Source: Faucicola sp041855445 | Lineage (GTDB): Bacteria > Pseudomonadota > Gammaproteobacteria > Pseudomonadales > Moraxellaceae | Direction of reading: 5' to 3' | NCBI GenBank assembly: GCA_041855445.1 | Contig: JBHAEG010000067.1 | Coordinates: 70,959-134,958 of the forward strand | Length of the DNA: 64,000 nucleotides | Shown: piece after piece, positions 10,901-18,106 of the stretch | Layout: every line of letters begins with the position of its first letter | Numbering within the stretch: the first letter of the stretch is position 1 | The notes under the pieces: generated by a model | What the model was told of the DNA's origin: nothing | Databases searched by the model: none | What the model saw: the letters and a program-made list of their open reading frames with translations, nothing else | Translations under genes and position numbers: made by a program

Positions 10901-11853
10901 ATTTCTTTTAATTTTGGCAGTACCCAAGCTAAATTATCCAGTTGGTAAATGACTTGTTCAAGTTGATTTAATACTTGAGTAAATAACGTGTTATCTTCTG
11001 AAAAATCTTTTAAATTCAATGGTTCTATTAGTGATTGAGCCAAAGAGGTTTTATGATTTAATTGAGATATTTTTAATAAAATATCAACAATAAACCGTCC
11101 GACCAGTGCTTTGGAAAGCTGTTTTTTTAGAATTAAATTATCTAATAAATCTAGTAAATAAACATAATGATGAGGTGTTGGTTCATCATTCAAAGCTTGA
11201 CTTTCTAGCCAAATAACCACGACTTGCCAAAGTTGTTGATAATTACCATTTAGCTCTGATTGAGCCAAAATACTAGCGGTATCCATCAGTACCTTTAACG
11301 CATCAGGTTGATTTTTATTACTATATAGTAATTGTAAAATATGATATCGCCATAATTTAATTAATTCATGCTGGTCAAGCTCAATGGGATTGTAAGCAAT
11401 TTCTGGCAATTTTAATTGTTTCAAAAGTCGCTCTTGCTCTTTACTGGCTTGATGATGCGTTGGTAGAGGTTCTTCACCGAGTAGTTCTTTAAAAAAATTA
11501 ATACGGTCAATTAACCAATGCACATGTAGTTGTTGGGTATATTGAAATTGTTTGAGTTCATACCACAATAGCACCACACTTTGAGTCATATCTGCTTGAT
11601 GATTTTTTGCTAATTCACCTGTAGCGATTTTTTTACCAGTTTTTTCTAGTGTGCTAGCTAAGTTGGCAAGCATGGGCTGAAGTGCAAGCGATAATGTACC
11701 ACTTACTTGATGTAATTTTTGTTCAATCACAACCCAATCGACCTTGTTATTAGGGCTGTCTGATTGTTGTAATAAACACATTAAATCATCAAAAACATCT
11801 TGTAAAACAGGCATTAACCAATCTAGGGCGATTAACGAGTGTTGATTGCTCAT
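4918..11853 (-). CDS. chpA: ChpA, multi-phosphotransfer hybrid histidine kinase for twitching motility
   Basis: This 2311-residue CheA-like kinase is the core of the Pil-Chp pathway. It takes signals from PilJ and phosphorylates PilG and PilH, which steer pilus extension and retraction. A long helical N-terminal region (1-600) comes first. HPt domains follow with phospho-histidines at His693, His880, His1104 and His1566. A fifth HPt-like domain has Asn1378 where the histidine should be. The CheA dimer and ATPase domain comes next (N box around Asn1896, IDDGKGIN, GRGVGMDVV), then a CheW domain (about 2010-2160), then a C-terminal receiver with phospho-acceptor Asp2238 in LLDIEMP. The first two HPt motifs share 17 identical residues (HTLKGSGRMVGANQLGE). 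Its size is close to P. aeruginosa ChpA. Confidence 0.96.
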   Translation of the reverse strand: MSNQHSLIALDWLMPVLQDVFDDLMCLLQQSDSPNNKVDWVVIEQKLHQVSGTLSLALQPMLANLASTLEKTGKKIATGELAKNHQADMTQSVVLLWYELKQFQYTQQLHVHWLIDRINFFKELLGEEPLPTHHQASKEQERLLKQLKLPEIAYNPIELDQHELIKLWRYHILQLLYSNKNQPDALKVLMDTASILAQSELNGNYQQLWQVVVIWLESQALNDEPTPHHYVYLLDLLDNLILKKQLSKALVGRFIVDILLKISQLNHKTSLAQSLIEPLNLKDFSEDNTLFTQVLNQLEQVIYQLDNLAWVLPKLKEIQVLLKNRGWTFYHDQIEQVIFDVQLMVDNPEMMGILNWQIERQLQDVYRHMLEAVDTLERKVGAMQIVNSQNPDRETLRQTRINIENIKLAFNDYSQSNDVTSLNIQQDFVEMTQVFDTLGLFQPKELSIQLSELFQKLIDNSIQVLSWETTDVLAETIAQFELFLDYLSYQNMNNDLLNQIQQQLHTATTLVNELIHHPILPQDIVSRDKDFQPNTIVYDDEGKKLIANDKSMNIIDNQPEENSIIHADDLMIDNQQALKAIVVNEELLPITTENPILDTTDVKEIVLDDVHLNDDLIEPIQSIVVEQIAVEDEELIKARLLLKADDYDIDDEIREIFIEEAEEVLTNMQQPLAEWQANPEDLVVLKEVRRGFHTLKGSGRMVGANQLGETAWAVENMLNRVLDNTIEVTPNIVEFINDTYAKIPTLVEDFAKQQSPSLDPAFIIRQANILLQNPYASHQTPVVAQNTQPTVDVIDNPPVETLEKSQIAVTTLDNALPISVLETLQSLQKASDGESDPDIKEIYIEEADEVLTDLTTLYRDTWRHDPEDMETLKEIRRGFHTLKGSGRMVGANQLGELAWAVESMLNRILEHKIEISLDMADFIGDVIENFAELVTIFAENRTNYPEKMYIWQATADAYAHGLGNTFNYQDIQQFVQANIPQTQQTTATETATLQHSVDLPIVQEITTTSTNTVTSDDIDIFDSLIQQHLATETLTTEPASISETTETTNNDQTHTDTTNHENDVIVQIFIEEANDLFDKIDKFIETNRQQDYIYVSDELVRAFHTLRGGAGLANLPRIYALSTALENTLDELLRQEIPLNNKQLDIVADAKNDLISYIQDYQQHRTTQSQPDDDDKIAQLSKDLLESCHLDSSKALSVNELMTLGVDDLLDVDSELPIKLATEDKQQLQSHITKLEEQASKLLEAVKETKFVNLVQALQYAYRIINKYPQLSKDEDIVDVLLQTHYQLTGIFDTIAAGMNVSYDDTIVNFLHQVFEEKLYNLKMSLITYEPVHTDAELLDIFLEEALAIDQLIAKTFSQWENNLSNIDALTELHRYLNAIKGGASMVGLQSISEIASYAETLYQALENGKLSINSDICNIMQQVQDTLSAQLDYLQKNYQSFYAKDLEQELANILTTGKIPTDLTMSLPLLVTEKLENYTQDSTNPDGIASDNLAENVPHYSQDIINNFEQRRLETWNGQEPDDDILAVYLEEAKELVDSSSEHLQEFRNNNHDGTALQALQRELHTIKGGARMVGAEGLATLAHEMESVYEELGSHRKPATRMIGNLLASCHDWIASALYVLENKYNPQKPVALVSALQHFSKDPDSLKTIPQDSLAGQIEQIKSHQNNQNTNQQNTVRDISVMPSMQGNFEEELDQTNHNTEMVRISANLMEQMINLSRESSINRARIDMGISGLTNTIEEMGVTVQRLADQLRRMETELEVQILAKIDDDILQDAEFDPLEMDQYSSLNQLSKSLSESASDLLDIKTTMLDKTRDTENLLLQLSRTQSELQEGLMGSRTVPFSRVTPRLQRIVRQTATELNKSVELRIINDESEVDRNILDHITSPLEHMLRNAIDHGIEKTQERIASGKQRTGLITLEVLREGGEIVIHLIDDGKGINIDAVRKKAVERGLIASDDTTLKPLDIMQYIFNAGLSTATSVTQVSGRGVGMDVVQSEVKQLGGVVSVDSEQGKGSRFTIRLPMAVSASDALIVRAGDKNFAIPLVQIERVVRINAETIFNFHNSNSNDFDIDGQSYRLRYLNQILYGSDPLDAVRQQSASVPIIIVRNEAGQKLALQVDGLAGSRVEVVVKSLGQQLSHIVGISGATIMGDGSVMLVLDLIALIRNSANVVRHEKAKASVSKVTKPTVLIVDDSVTVRKVTSRLLDRHGYQTQVAKDGVDALEKLQELTPDVILLDIEMPRMDGFEVASQVRYTSRLKDVPIIMITSRTGEKHRERALGIGVNDYMGKPFQEQQLLDSIARLVAKKSLN

Positions 11854-11952
11854 GTGATGTTTCCTATACTGGCGATAGTGATTTATCGCAATTTTTTTTA
11901 TAACTAAATTTTTTGACTATCTTTAGGGTATTAATAACGGATAACCAAGTTT

Positions 11953-12831
11953 CTACGAATAAAGTTGCTCTAACCATGGAGCTGGGTTTTTCTTCACAAA
12001 AATATTGACATCAGATTTTGGCAGTCGATATAGTTGTGGGTGATTTAGTTGTGACATTTCACCAACGCCTAACACTAAAATACCATCATCTGCTAAATAA
12101 TCAATCAGATAATGAATGATGTCACGCTGTTCAAACTGACGAAAATACATCAACACATTTTGACAAATAATAATTTGGCATTGATTGGTTGATATTGGCA
12201 ATTGTGTTTGATGATGTATCAAGTTATGACTAAAATAATGTAAATGCCGTTGCAAAATTGGTTTAATATGCAGTTGAGTTTTATCTCTATCTAGCCAGCT
12301 TCGATAAATATCAGGAATATTTTGCCATGCAGAAATATCATAACTTCCTTGATTAGCTTGAGCTAATGCTTTTTGATGATAGTCAGAACCATACACATCA
12401 AAAATTCCTTGAATACCTAACTGATTTGCCAAAATCAACCCAATAGAAACCGCTTCTTCTCCTGTTGAACAGCCAACGCTCCACACAGAAAAATCAGGTA
12501 AAATCACAAGTTCCGTATCATTGGGTAACAAACGGTACTGTTGTAATTTCCATGCTTTGACATAATTACCAATAAAATCAAATGTGGGTGTATGCCGAAA
12601 AAATTGGGTGCGAGGTATCAAAATATCATCAAACACTTGGTGATAAATGGTATTATCTTGAGTAACAGCTTGTAACAATGCTAAATTATCCATTCGCTGT
12701 TGTCGCATATGCCTTTCGATAATTCCCTTTATCCAGAGATTTTGAATTTTAGGTAAAACAAAGCCGACTTGATGCTCAATGTATTTTAGCCAGAACATTA
12801 ACTCGTTGTCGGTTAAGTGATATTGTTGCAT
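11953..12831 (-). CDS. pilK: PilK, CheR-type chemoreceptor methyltransferase
   Basis: The product, about 292 residues, should methylate glutamates on PilJ using S-adenosylmethionine. CheR landmarks are present: IPRTQFFRHTPTFDF (the RNTEFFR-like loop), FSVWSVGCSTGEEAVSIGL for SAM binding, DVYGSDYHQKALAQA, and IIICQNVLMYF. The frame extends to an ATG at 12849, but that one has no ribosome-binding site and abuts a hairpin. The ATG at 12831 has TTGGAAAC just upstream, so I prefer it, with limited certainty. It lies between pilJ and chpA as in Pseudomonas. Confidence 0.88.
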   Translation of the reverse strand: MQQYHLTDNELMFWLKYIEHQVGFVLPKIQNLWIKGIIERHMRQQRMDNLALLQAVTQDNTIYHQVFDDILIPRTQFFRHTPTFDFIGNYVKAWKLQQYRLLPNDTELVILPDFSVWSVGCSTGEEAVSIGLILANQLGIQGIFDVYGSDYHQKALAQANQGSYDISAWQNIPDIYRSWLDRDKTQLHIKPILQRHLHYFSHNLIHHQTQLPISTNQCQIIICQNVLMYFRQFEQRDIIHYLIDYLADDGILVLGVGEMSQLNHPQLYRLPKSDVNIFVKKNPAPWLEQLYS

Positions 12832-12852
12832 AATGTTTCCAATCAGCATAAC

Positions 12853-12877
12853 AAGGTGGGTCGCAAGACCGCACCTT
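12853..12877. other. intergenic RNA hairpin between pilJ and pilK
   Basis: AAGGTG (12853-12858) pairs with CACCTT (12872-12877), and GGTC (12859-12862) pairs with GACC (12867-12870) around a four-base loop, with a single bulged base. It lies in the 51-69-base gap between pilJ and pilK. No T-run follows on the minus strand, so it does not look like an intrinsic terminator. It may be a processing or stability element in the pil-chp messenger. Confidence 0.5.
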
Positions 12878-12900
12878 ATGTCATTGATTTTAAATTATCA

Positions 12901-15009
12901 TTAATTTGCTAAATACTCTTCTGGTAATTTAAAGCCAGAAACAGACTCTTGTAATGCAGTCGCCATCTCGTTTAACTGACCTACTGAACGGGCAGTTGCC
13001 ATTGTACCAGAGGTCGTTTGCGAGGTAATATCTTGAATGATATTCATCGTATTGGAAATATGACCTGCCGAAGCTGCCTGCTGACGGGCTGCGTTAGAAA
13101 TACTTTGAATTAACTGTGCCAAGTTATTAGATACCGTTTGTACTTCTTCTAATGCCTCGCCTGCGTCTTTGGCAAGTTTTGCACCACGCACAACTTCAGA
13201 AGTCGTTGATTCCATTGACATAACCGCTTCATTAGTATCCGCCTGAATGGTTTTTACAAGCGTTTCAATCTGTTTAGTTGCATTAGCAGAACGTTCTGCA
13301 AGACGCTGAACCTCGTCAGCAACGACCGCAAAGCCACGTCCTGCCTCACCTGCCATCGATGCTTGAATGGCTGCGTTTAACGCCAAAATATTTGTTTGGT
13401 CAGCAATATCATTAATCAAACCAATAATATCCCCGATTTCTTGTGATGATTCACCTAAGCGTTTAATACGTTTTGATGTTTCTTGAATTTGGTCACGAAT
13501 AGTATTCATACCATCAATTGTACGTTGTACAACTTCCACCCCATTATGAGCAATCGCAACTGAGCGGTCAGCAACGATAGCTGATTCGGCAGCATTGGCA
13601 GATACTTGGTCAATTGAAACAGCCATTTGGTTAATTGCTGCTGATGCCCCTGCAATTTCTTGAGCTTGGCTTTCAGAAGCTTCTGCCAGTTCTACCGCTG
13701 TGGCTTGAGTTTGGTCTGACGCTCGGGCAACCCGTTCTGCTGTACTATTAATTGCTGAAACTAATTGGCGTAACTGGTCGATTGCAAAGTTTACCGAGTC
13801 AGCAATCGCCCCCGTAAAGTCTTCAGAAACAGTCGCATTAACGGTCAAATCCCCTTCTGCTAAGTTACCCAATTCGTCAAGTAATCGTAAAATTGCCATT
13901 TGGTTACGTTCATTTTCTTCACGAATTTGACGAGCTTGTTCATTTTCTACATCACGTTCATGGCTTTGGCGTAAAGCTTCTCTTTCTAACAGCTTACGGC
14001 TAGCATCATCTTTAGCTTTAAACATACGAAACACAAAGAACATTGCAGACAATAAACCAACCGTAAAAACAACCAGTGGTAGCCAAAACTGTAATAATTG
14101 TTGATTATCTGTCACGCTATTTGTTGTAACAGAAACACCTAATGTATTTTCTGCCAAAAATTTTTGCACATCATGAGTTTGTTGCTTGATTTGTTGATTA
14201 ACTTCGATATTTTGCAACATTTTTTCAGTGCTAGGTTGCAAATTATCATTGTAATTTTTTTGAATAACTTGTAACTCTTGAATAAGCACAGGTAATTGAA
14301 TTTTTTGAATGGCTGGAGTACCTGTCAATTGTGCCTGAATTGTGACACCAAGCTGTTGAATGTCTTGAATAATCGCCTTATTATCAACAGGTTGCCCTAA
14401 CTTTAATAAAGTAATATTACGATTAATTTTTTCAGCCAGCCATACCTGATTATTAGCAATCGCCACCTGATTAGCCGTACTATAGTTTGCATAATTCGTT
14501 AGCATTTTTTCAACTAACTGACGATATTGTGTTTGAATGGTTGGTAATGTCGCCTCAACTTTTGCAACAGTAGTCGCCATTTGTTCAACTTGTTTTTGAT
14601 TATCTAACACAAATTGAATTTTTCTTTGATTTTCAGCCCAACCATTTACCAAATTTGGAGCTTGGCTTTGTACTTCTGGCGAATTCATTGCATCATCAAA
14701 GACTTCAACTTGATGTTGTAACGCAGAATACGCTTGTTGAATACTTTGTGCATCATTGGCAGAATTGACTTTTGCTAGATTAATAGATAATTCTTGCCCA
14801 ATCAGGCTAACACTGCTTGAGCCACCACTGGTATTGTTAAAATTAGGTAAAGATACCAAAAAGACAATTAATGCAATGACTGCAAATAATGCACTAACAA
14901 CCGCCCCAATAATCCATTTTTTTGATGTTTGGTCGGTTTGGGTTAAATCATTTTTGCCACTTGCCGATGCAAAGACATCTTTTTTGGCACTGGAAATTTT
15001 AGTATCCAT
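12901..15009 (-). CDS. pilJ: PilJ, methyl-accepting chemoreceptor of the Pil-Chp system
   Basis: The 702-residue receptor carries a first membrane segment at residues about 31-53 and a large periplasmic helical region (54-305) with PilJ-type helices. A second membrane segment follows at about 306-332, then a HAMP-like linker and a long cytoplasmic coiled-coil signalling domain. The conserved hairpin tip contains INDIADQTNILALNAAIQAS and GRGFAVVADEVQRLAERS. Glutamate/glutamine pairs suited to methylation fit the presence of pilK and chpB downstream. The 51-residue N-terminal cytoplasmic tail is Ser/Lys/Asp rich. Confidence 0.96.
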   Translation of the reverse strand: MDTKISSAKKDVFASASGKNDLTQTDQTSKKWIIGAVVSALFAVIALIVFLVSLPNFNNTSGGSSSVSLIGQELSINLAKVNSANDAQSIQQAYSALQHQVEVFDDAMNSPEVQSQAPNLVNGWAENQRKIQFVLDNQKQVEQMATTVAKVEATLPTIQTQYRQLVEKMLTNYANYSTANQVAIANNQVWLAEKINRNITLLKLGQPVDNKAIIQDIQQLGVTIQAQLTGTPAIQKIQLPVLIQELQVIQKNYNDNLQPSTEKMLQNIEVNQQIKQQTHDVQKFLAENTLGVSVTTNSVTDNQQLLQFWLPLVVFTVGLLSAMFFVFRMFKAKDDASRKLLEREALRQSHERDVENEQARQIREENERNQMAILRLLDELGNLAEGDLTVNATVSEDFTGAIADSVNFAIDQLRQLVSAINSTAERVARASDQTQATAVELAEASESQAQEIAGASAAINQMAVSIDQVSANAAESAIVADRSVAIAHNGVEVVQRTIDGMNTIRDQIQETSKRIKRLGESSQEIGDIIGLINDIADQTNILALNAAIQASMAGEAGRGFAVVADEVQRLAERSANATKQIETLVKTIQADTNEAVMSMESTTSEVVRGAKLAKDAGEALEEVQTVSNNLAQLIQSISNAARQQAASAGHISNTMNIIQDITSQTTSGTMATARSVGQLNEMATALQESVSGFKLPEEYLAN

Positions 15010-15097
15010 AGGATAAATATTCCTCTACTCAAGGTATTGTGTTAAACGAGGTGATAACGGATATTTTTCATGATATAAATCAATAGGAAGGATAAAT

Positions 15098-15631
15098 TTA
15101 AGATAATCCCGCCTCAAGAAAACGGCTATCTTCCGTTAATAAACTGGGCATAAAAATGTACCATTCTTGTTGGTCTTGACGAAATCGCCCATGAATATAC
15201 GCAGAAAGCAACACATCATTGGCTAAACCAACTGCTTCATATTGTTTTTGGGAAAAGGTATAAATTCCCATCACTTGCTCCACCTGCAATCCTGCAAAAA
15301 TTTTAGGCTTATCAACAACTAATACTTTATATTCAGACGCACGTTGTTGAGTTTGTTCAAGTTTTAAAAAGCTAACAAGATTGGTGACAGGTAGTACACG
15401 CCCCCGCACGTTGGCAATGCCACTTATCCAAGATTTTGATAAAGGTACAGGAGTCAATTCAGGTAACGTCAAAACTTCCGAAACTTCCCCAAGTGGTGCA
15501 ACCAAATGATATCCACCTAATTTAAAAGCAACCCCTTGCCATTGGCTAGCATTTGCTAACAATTTACCTTTTTTGCGTTTTATACCCCTATCGGCAAGCC
15601 TTAATAACTCAATGAAACCATTTGATGCCAC
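15098..15631 (-). CDS. pilI: PilI, CheW-like adaptor
   Basis: The 177-residue protein couples PilJ to ChpA. It shows the CheW fold pattern: WQGVAFKLGGYHLVAPLGEVSEVL, then ISGIANVRGRVLPVTNL, then FAGLQVEQVMGI. The N-terminal about 30 residues are basic. It starts 5 bases after pilH, so the two are probably translationally coupled. The gap to pilJ is 88 bases. Confidence 0.93.
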   Translation of the reverse strand: MASNGFIELLRLADRGIKRKKGKLLANASQWQGVAFKLGGYHLVAPLGEVSEVLTLPELTPVPLSKSWISGIANVRGRVLPVTNLVSFLKLEQTQQRASEYKVLVVDKPKIFAGLQVEQVMGIYTFSQKQYEAVGLANDVLLSAYIHGRFRQDQQEWYIFMPSLLTEDSRFLEAGLS

Positions 15632-15636
15632 AAAAT

Positions 15637-15999
15637 TTACTCCATCACAGCTTCAATCACCCGAATTAAATCATCTTCATTGATAGGTTTTGTTAAATAA
15701 TCTCTTGCCCCTTGGCGTTTCCCCCAAACTCTATCAGTTTCTTGACTTTTTGTACTAATAATAATCACGGGGATATGACTGGTTTCTTTATTACGAGTAA
15801 TTTGGCGAGTTGCCTGAAAACCATTCATTTCTGGCATGACAATATCCATTAAAATTACATCAGGTAATGTTTCAGATGCTTTTTTAATACCATCTTCGCC
15901 ATTGTAAGCTTCGATAATATCATGATTATTACGATACAAAATGTCTCGAAATTTTGCCATCTCTGATGGGGAATCATCTACAACTAATATTTTTGCCAT
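15637..15999 (-). CDS. pilH: PilH, single-domain response regulator
   Basis: This 120-residue CheY-like receiver has the acidic pair Asp8-Asp9, phospho-acceptor Asp52 (LMDIVMP) and Lys104 (YLTKPI). In Pseudomonas, PilH drains or redirects phosphoryl flow and affects retraction. It keeps the PilH signatures RNNHDIIEAYNGEDG and WGKRQGARDYLTKP. It is the second gene of the cluster. Confidence 0.94.
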   Translation of the reverse strand: MAKILVVDDSPSEMAKFRDILYRNNHDIIEAYNGEDGIKKASETLPDVILMDIVMPEMNGFQATRQITRNKETSHIPVIIISTKSQETDRVWGKRQGARDYLTKPINEDDLIRVIEAVME

Positions 16000-16080
16000 G
16001 ATAATGTTCCTTGTAAATCTTCAATATTGTAGTAAAACTAATCAATCATCATCTATTGTGATAAAATAGACAACGTTTAA

Positions 16081-16464
16081 TTAGACATTACGATATTTAT
16101 TAATTGCCTCAAATAATTCATCTTTACTAAACGGTTTTGTTAGATACTCATCAGAGCCGACAATTCGTCCTCGTGCTTTATCAAACAAACCGTCTTTTGA
16201 AGACAACATGATTACAGGTTTATTAGCAAAATCAGCATTATTTTTAATTAATGCACAGGTTTGATAACCGTCTAAACGTGGCATCATAATATCAACAAAA
16301 ATCACATCAGGATTAGTATCTGCAATTTTTGCTAACGCATCAAAACCATCAACAGCAGTAATTACTTGGCAACCTGCTTTTTCTAACAGCGTTTCTGCGG
16401 TACGGCGAATAGTTTTTGAATCATCAATGACCATTACCTTCAAACCATCAAAATTTGTATCCAT
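16081..16464 (-). CDS. pilG: PilG, single-domain response regulator
   Basis: This 127-residue CheY-like receiver is the first gene of the pil-chp cluster. Phospho-acceptor Asp58 (FVDIMMP), Asp14-Asp15 and Lys110 (YLTKPF) are present. In Pseudomonas, PilG promotes pilus extension and polarity. The PilG pattern LKVMVIDDSKTIRRTAETLL is clear. An AGGAT ribosome-binding site lies about 8 bases upstream of the start. Transcription of the whole cluster probably begins in the long AT-rich gap upstream. Confidence 0.95.
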   Translation of the reverse strand: MDTNFDGLKVMVIDDSKTIRRTAETLLEKAGCQVITAVDGFDALAKIADTNPDVIFVDIMMPRLDGYQTCALIKNNADFANKPVIMLSSKDGLFDKARGRIVGSDEYLTKPFSKDELFEAINKYRNV

Positions 16465-16872
16465 AGTCGTATCCTAAAATCTCTTACAAATATCTATTTC
16501 AATAATTAATTCAACATAAATTGATTAAAATATCACAAACGAACCTCAACCTTGTGACATCTATGATTAATTAGGGTTATTTCTAACATAAGTTATTACT
16601 TTATGCTAGCAGTTTATGCCTAAGCTGTTTTGTATTATGGATAAAAGTCATTGCTGGTATTTTTTTAAAGAATTTTAGACCTTTACTAGCAATTATTTAA
16701 ACGTTTATCCGACAATTTGACAGCGTGAGAATTTAGCTTGATTTTGTTTATTTTTTATAAAAATTTAATGTCTTTTATCGTTTTATTGTAATCAAACATA
16801 AAAATTGTTGATTTGCATCATGAAATTAATGCTAGGATAAAAAGGGTGATAAATATTTTTAGGAATGACTGT
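16465..16872. other. 408-base divergent intergenic region between pilG and an efflux adaptor gene
   Basis: There is no convincing gene here. The DNA is very AT-rich and should hold the promoters of the pil-chp cluster (minus) and of the adaptor gene (plus). The best hexamer seen is TTGACA at 16717-16722 on the plus strand, with only a poor -10 (GATTTT at 16740-16745, spacing 17). I could not place a pilG promoter with confidence. Confidence 0.5.
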
Positions 16873-17880
16873 ATGCCATTAAGACCAAAATTATGTTTTT
16901 ATCAATATTATAATTTTACTTATAACACAATATCGATATTCTGTATTTTTGTCTTTGTTTTTATGGTAACTGCCTGCCAACCAACCGACCCAACTACCAA
17001 CAATAATCAATACATGATACAATTATCAACAAATGATATCATGACAGCAAAACCTGAACGTTATCAGCCCAATATTAGTGTCACAGGTACGTTACAACCT
17101 TCACAAACGGCGATAATTCAAGCCCCCAATAACGCTAAAGTACATCAAATTTTTGTACAAGTGAATGATGTAGTGCAACAAGAACAACCCTTACTTGTTT
17201 TACATCAATACGCCAATGAAACAGAGGAAAAAACAACGGAAAATCAATCTGTTCTCACTCAAAATAATCATGTGCAAAAAACATACCATCAAACAATTTT
17301 GACCGCTCCTGTGGCAGGTGTGATTAGTGAAAAATTTGTTCAAGAACAAGAAGAAATCAAAGAAAATCAACAGCTTATTGAAATTTCAGATTTTTCTCAA
17401 TTAATCTTTAAAACCACGATACCAAGTAGCATTCAAAACCAAATATCCATTGGCAATAGTGTGCCTTTTACTGTTGAAAATTTTCAAGATTTATTTGTTG
17501 GACAAATTAGTTATATTAAACCACAAACAGATAATGACACCATGCAAACGATTTATATCAAAGTCAAACCAAACGATAAATCTAAACAATTACAATCAGG
17601 TATGAAAGTGACAGGAAAAATTGATTATGGACAAATAAAGGTAGGTATTTTAGTACCTGCTCATGCAATTACCCTACATGAAGCAAATGACCCACAGCCT
17701 AAATATGGATATGTTTGGGTTATTCAACAAAATCATCAGCTATTACGTCAGCCTATCAACATTATTGAACAATATAAAAATACACATCAGTATCTAATTT
17801 CTGGTATTGAGGCAGGAGCAGTGATTGTACTAGCTCCATTATCAGCGAATGATACAGGTAAGTTTGTCACTATAAAATAA
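16873..17880 (+). CDS. RND-type periplasmic adaptor (membrane-fusion) lipoprotein
   Basis: The protein resembles HlyD/AcrA-type adaptors that bridge an inner-membrane pump and an outer-membrane channel. The start ATG 16873 has AGGA 8 bases upstream, and the frame's earlier TTG at 16813 has no such site. A hydrophobic signal segment ends in a lipobox (VTAC, Cys35). Two half-lipoyl motifs follow (ANNAKV-like strand with VNDVVQQEQPLLVL, and TILTAPVAGVISEKF), then a beta-barrel domain and a membrane-proximal domain ending FVTIK. The helical hairpin between the lipoyl halves is only about 40 residues, much shorter than in AcrA. No RND pump or TolC gene lies next to it, so its partner is unknown. 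Confidence 0.8.
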   Translation: MPLRPKLCFYQYYNFTYNTISIFCIFVFVFMVTACQPTDPTTNNNQYMIQLSTNDIMTAKPERYQPNISVTGTLQPSQTAIIQAPNNAKVHQIFVQVNDVVQQEQPLLVLHQYANETEEKTTENQSVLTQNNHVQKTYHQTILTAPVAGVISEKFVQEQEEIKENQQLIEISDFSQLIFKTTIPSSIQNQISIGNSVPFTVENFQDLFVGQISYIKPQTDNDTMQTIYIKVKPNDKSKQLQSGMKVTGKIDYGQIKVGILVPAHAITLHEANDPQPKYGYVWVIQQNHQLLRQPINIIEQYKNTHQYLISGIEAGAVIVLAPLSANDTGKFVTIK

Positions 17881-18024
17881 ACATAGATATTATGGTTGTT
17901 ACTCTCATTTGACGAAAAAAACATTCTAAATAAGATTTCGTCAGTTAAGAAATATTTAATTACAATTATGAACAGGATAAAAAAACTTAAGTATCACTCA
18001 TTCGCTACAATGATATTATCAGCT

Positions 18025-18075
18025 CACTATCAGCAAATATATTATCATGAAATATATTGTTATTGCTGAATAGTG
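18025..18075. repeat. long imperfect inverted repeat upstream of the Spy-like gene
   Basis: CACTATCAGCAA (18025-18036) pairs with TTGCTG-A-ATAGTG (18063-18075) with one bulge. Inside, ATATATT (18037-18043) pairs with AATATAT (18051-18057) around a 7-base loop. It lies 31 bases before the start codon of the Spy-like gene. It could be an operator, a 5' leader stem-loop or both. Confidence 0.5.
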
Positions 18076-18106
18076 GTTTCACTTTTAATGAAATTTGGGT
18101 ACATTT

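Noticed and set aside
17910..17943. TGACGAAA/TTTCGTCA repeat after the adaptor gene as a terminator
   Set aside because: The stem is only 8 bases with an 18-base loop and no T-run after it on the plus strand; too weak to call.
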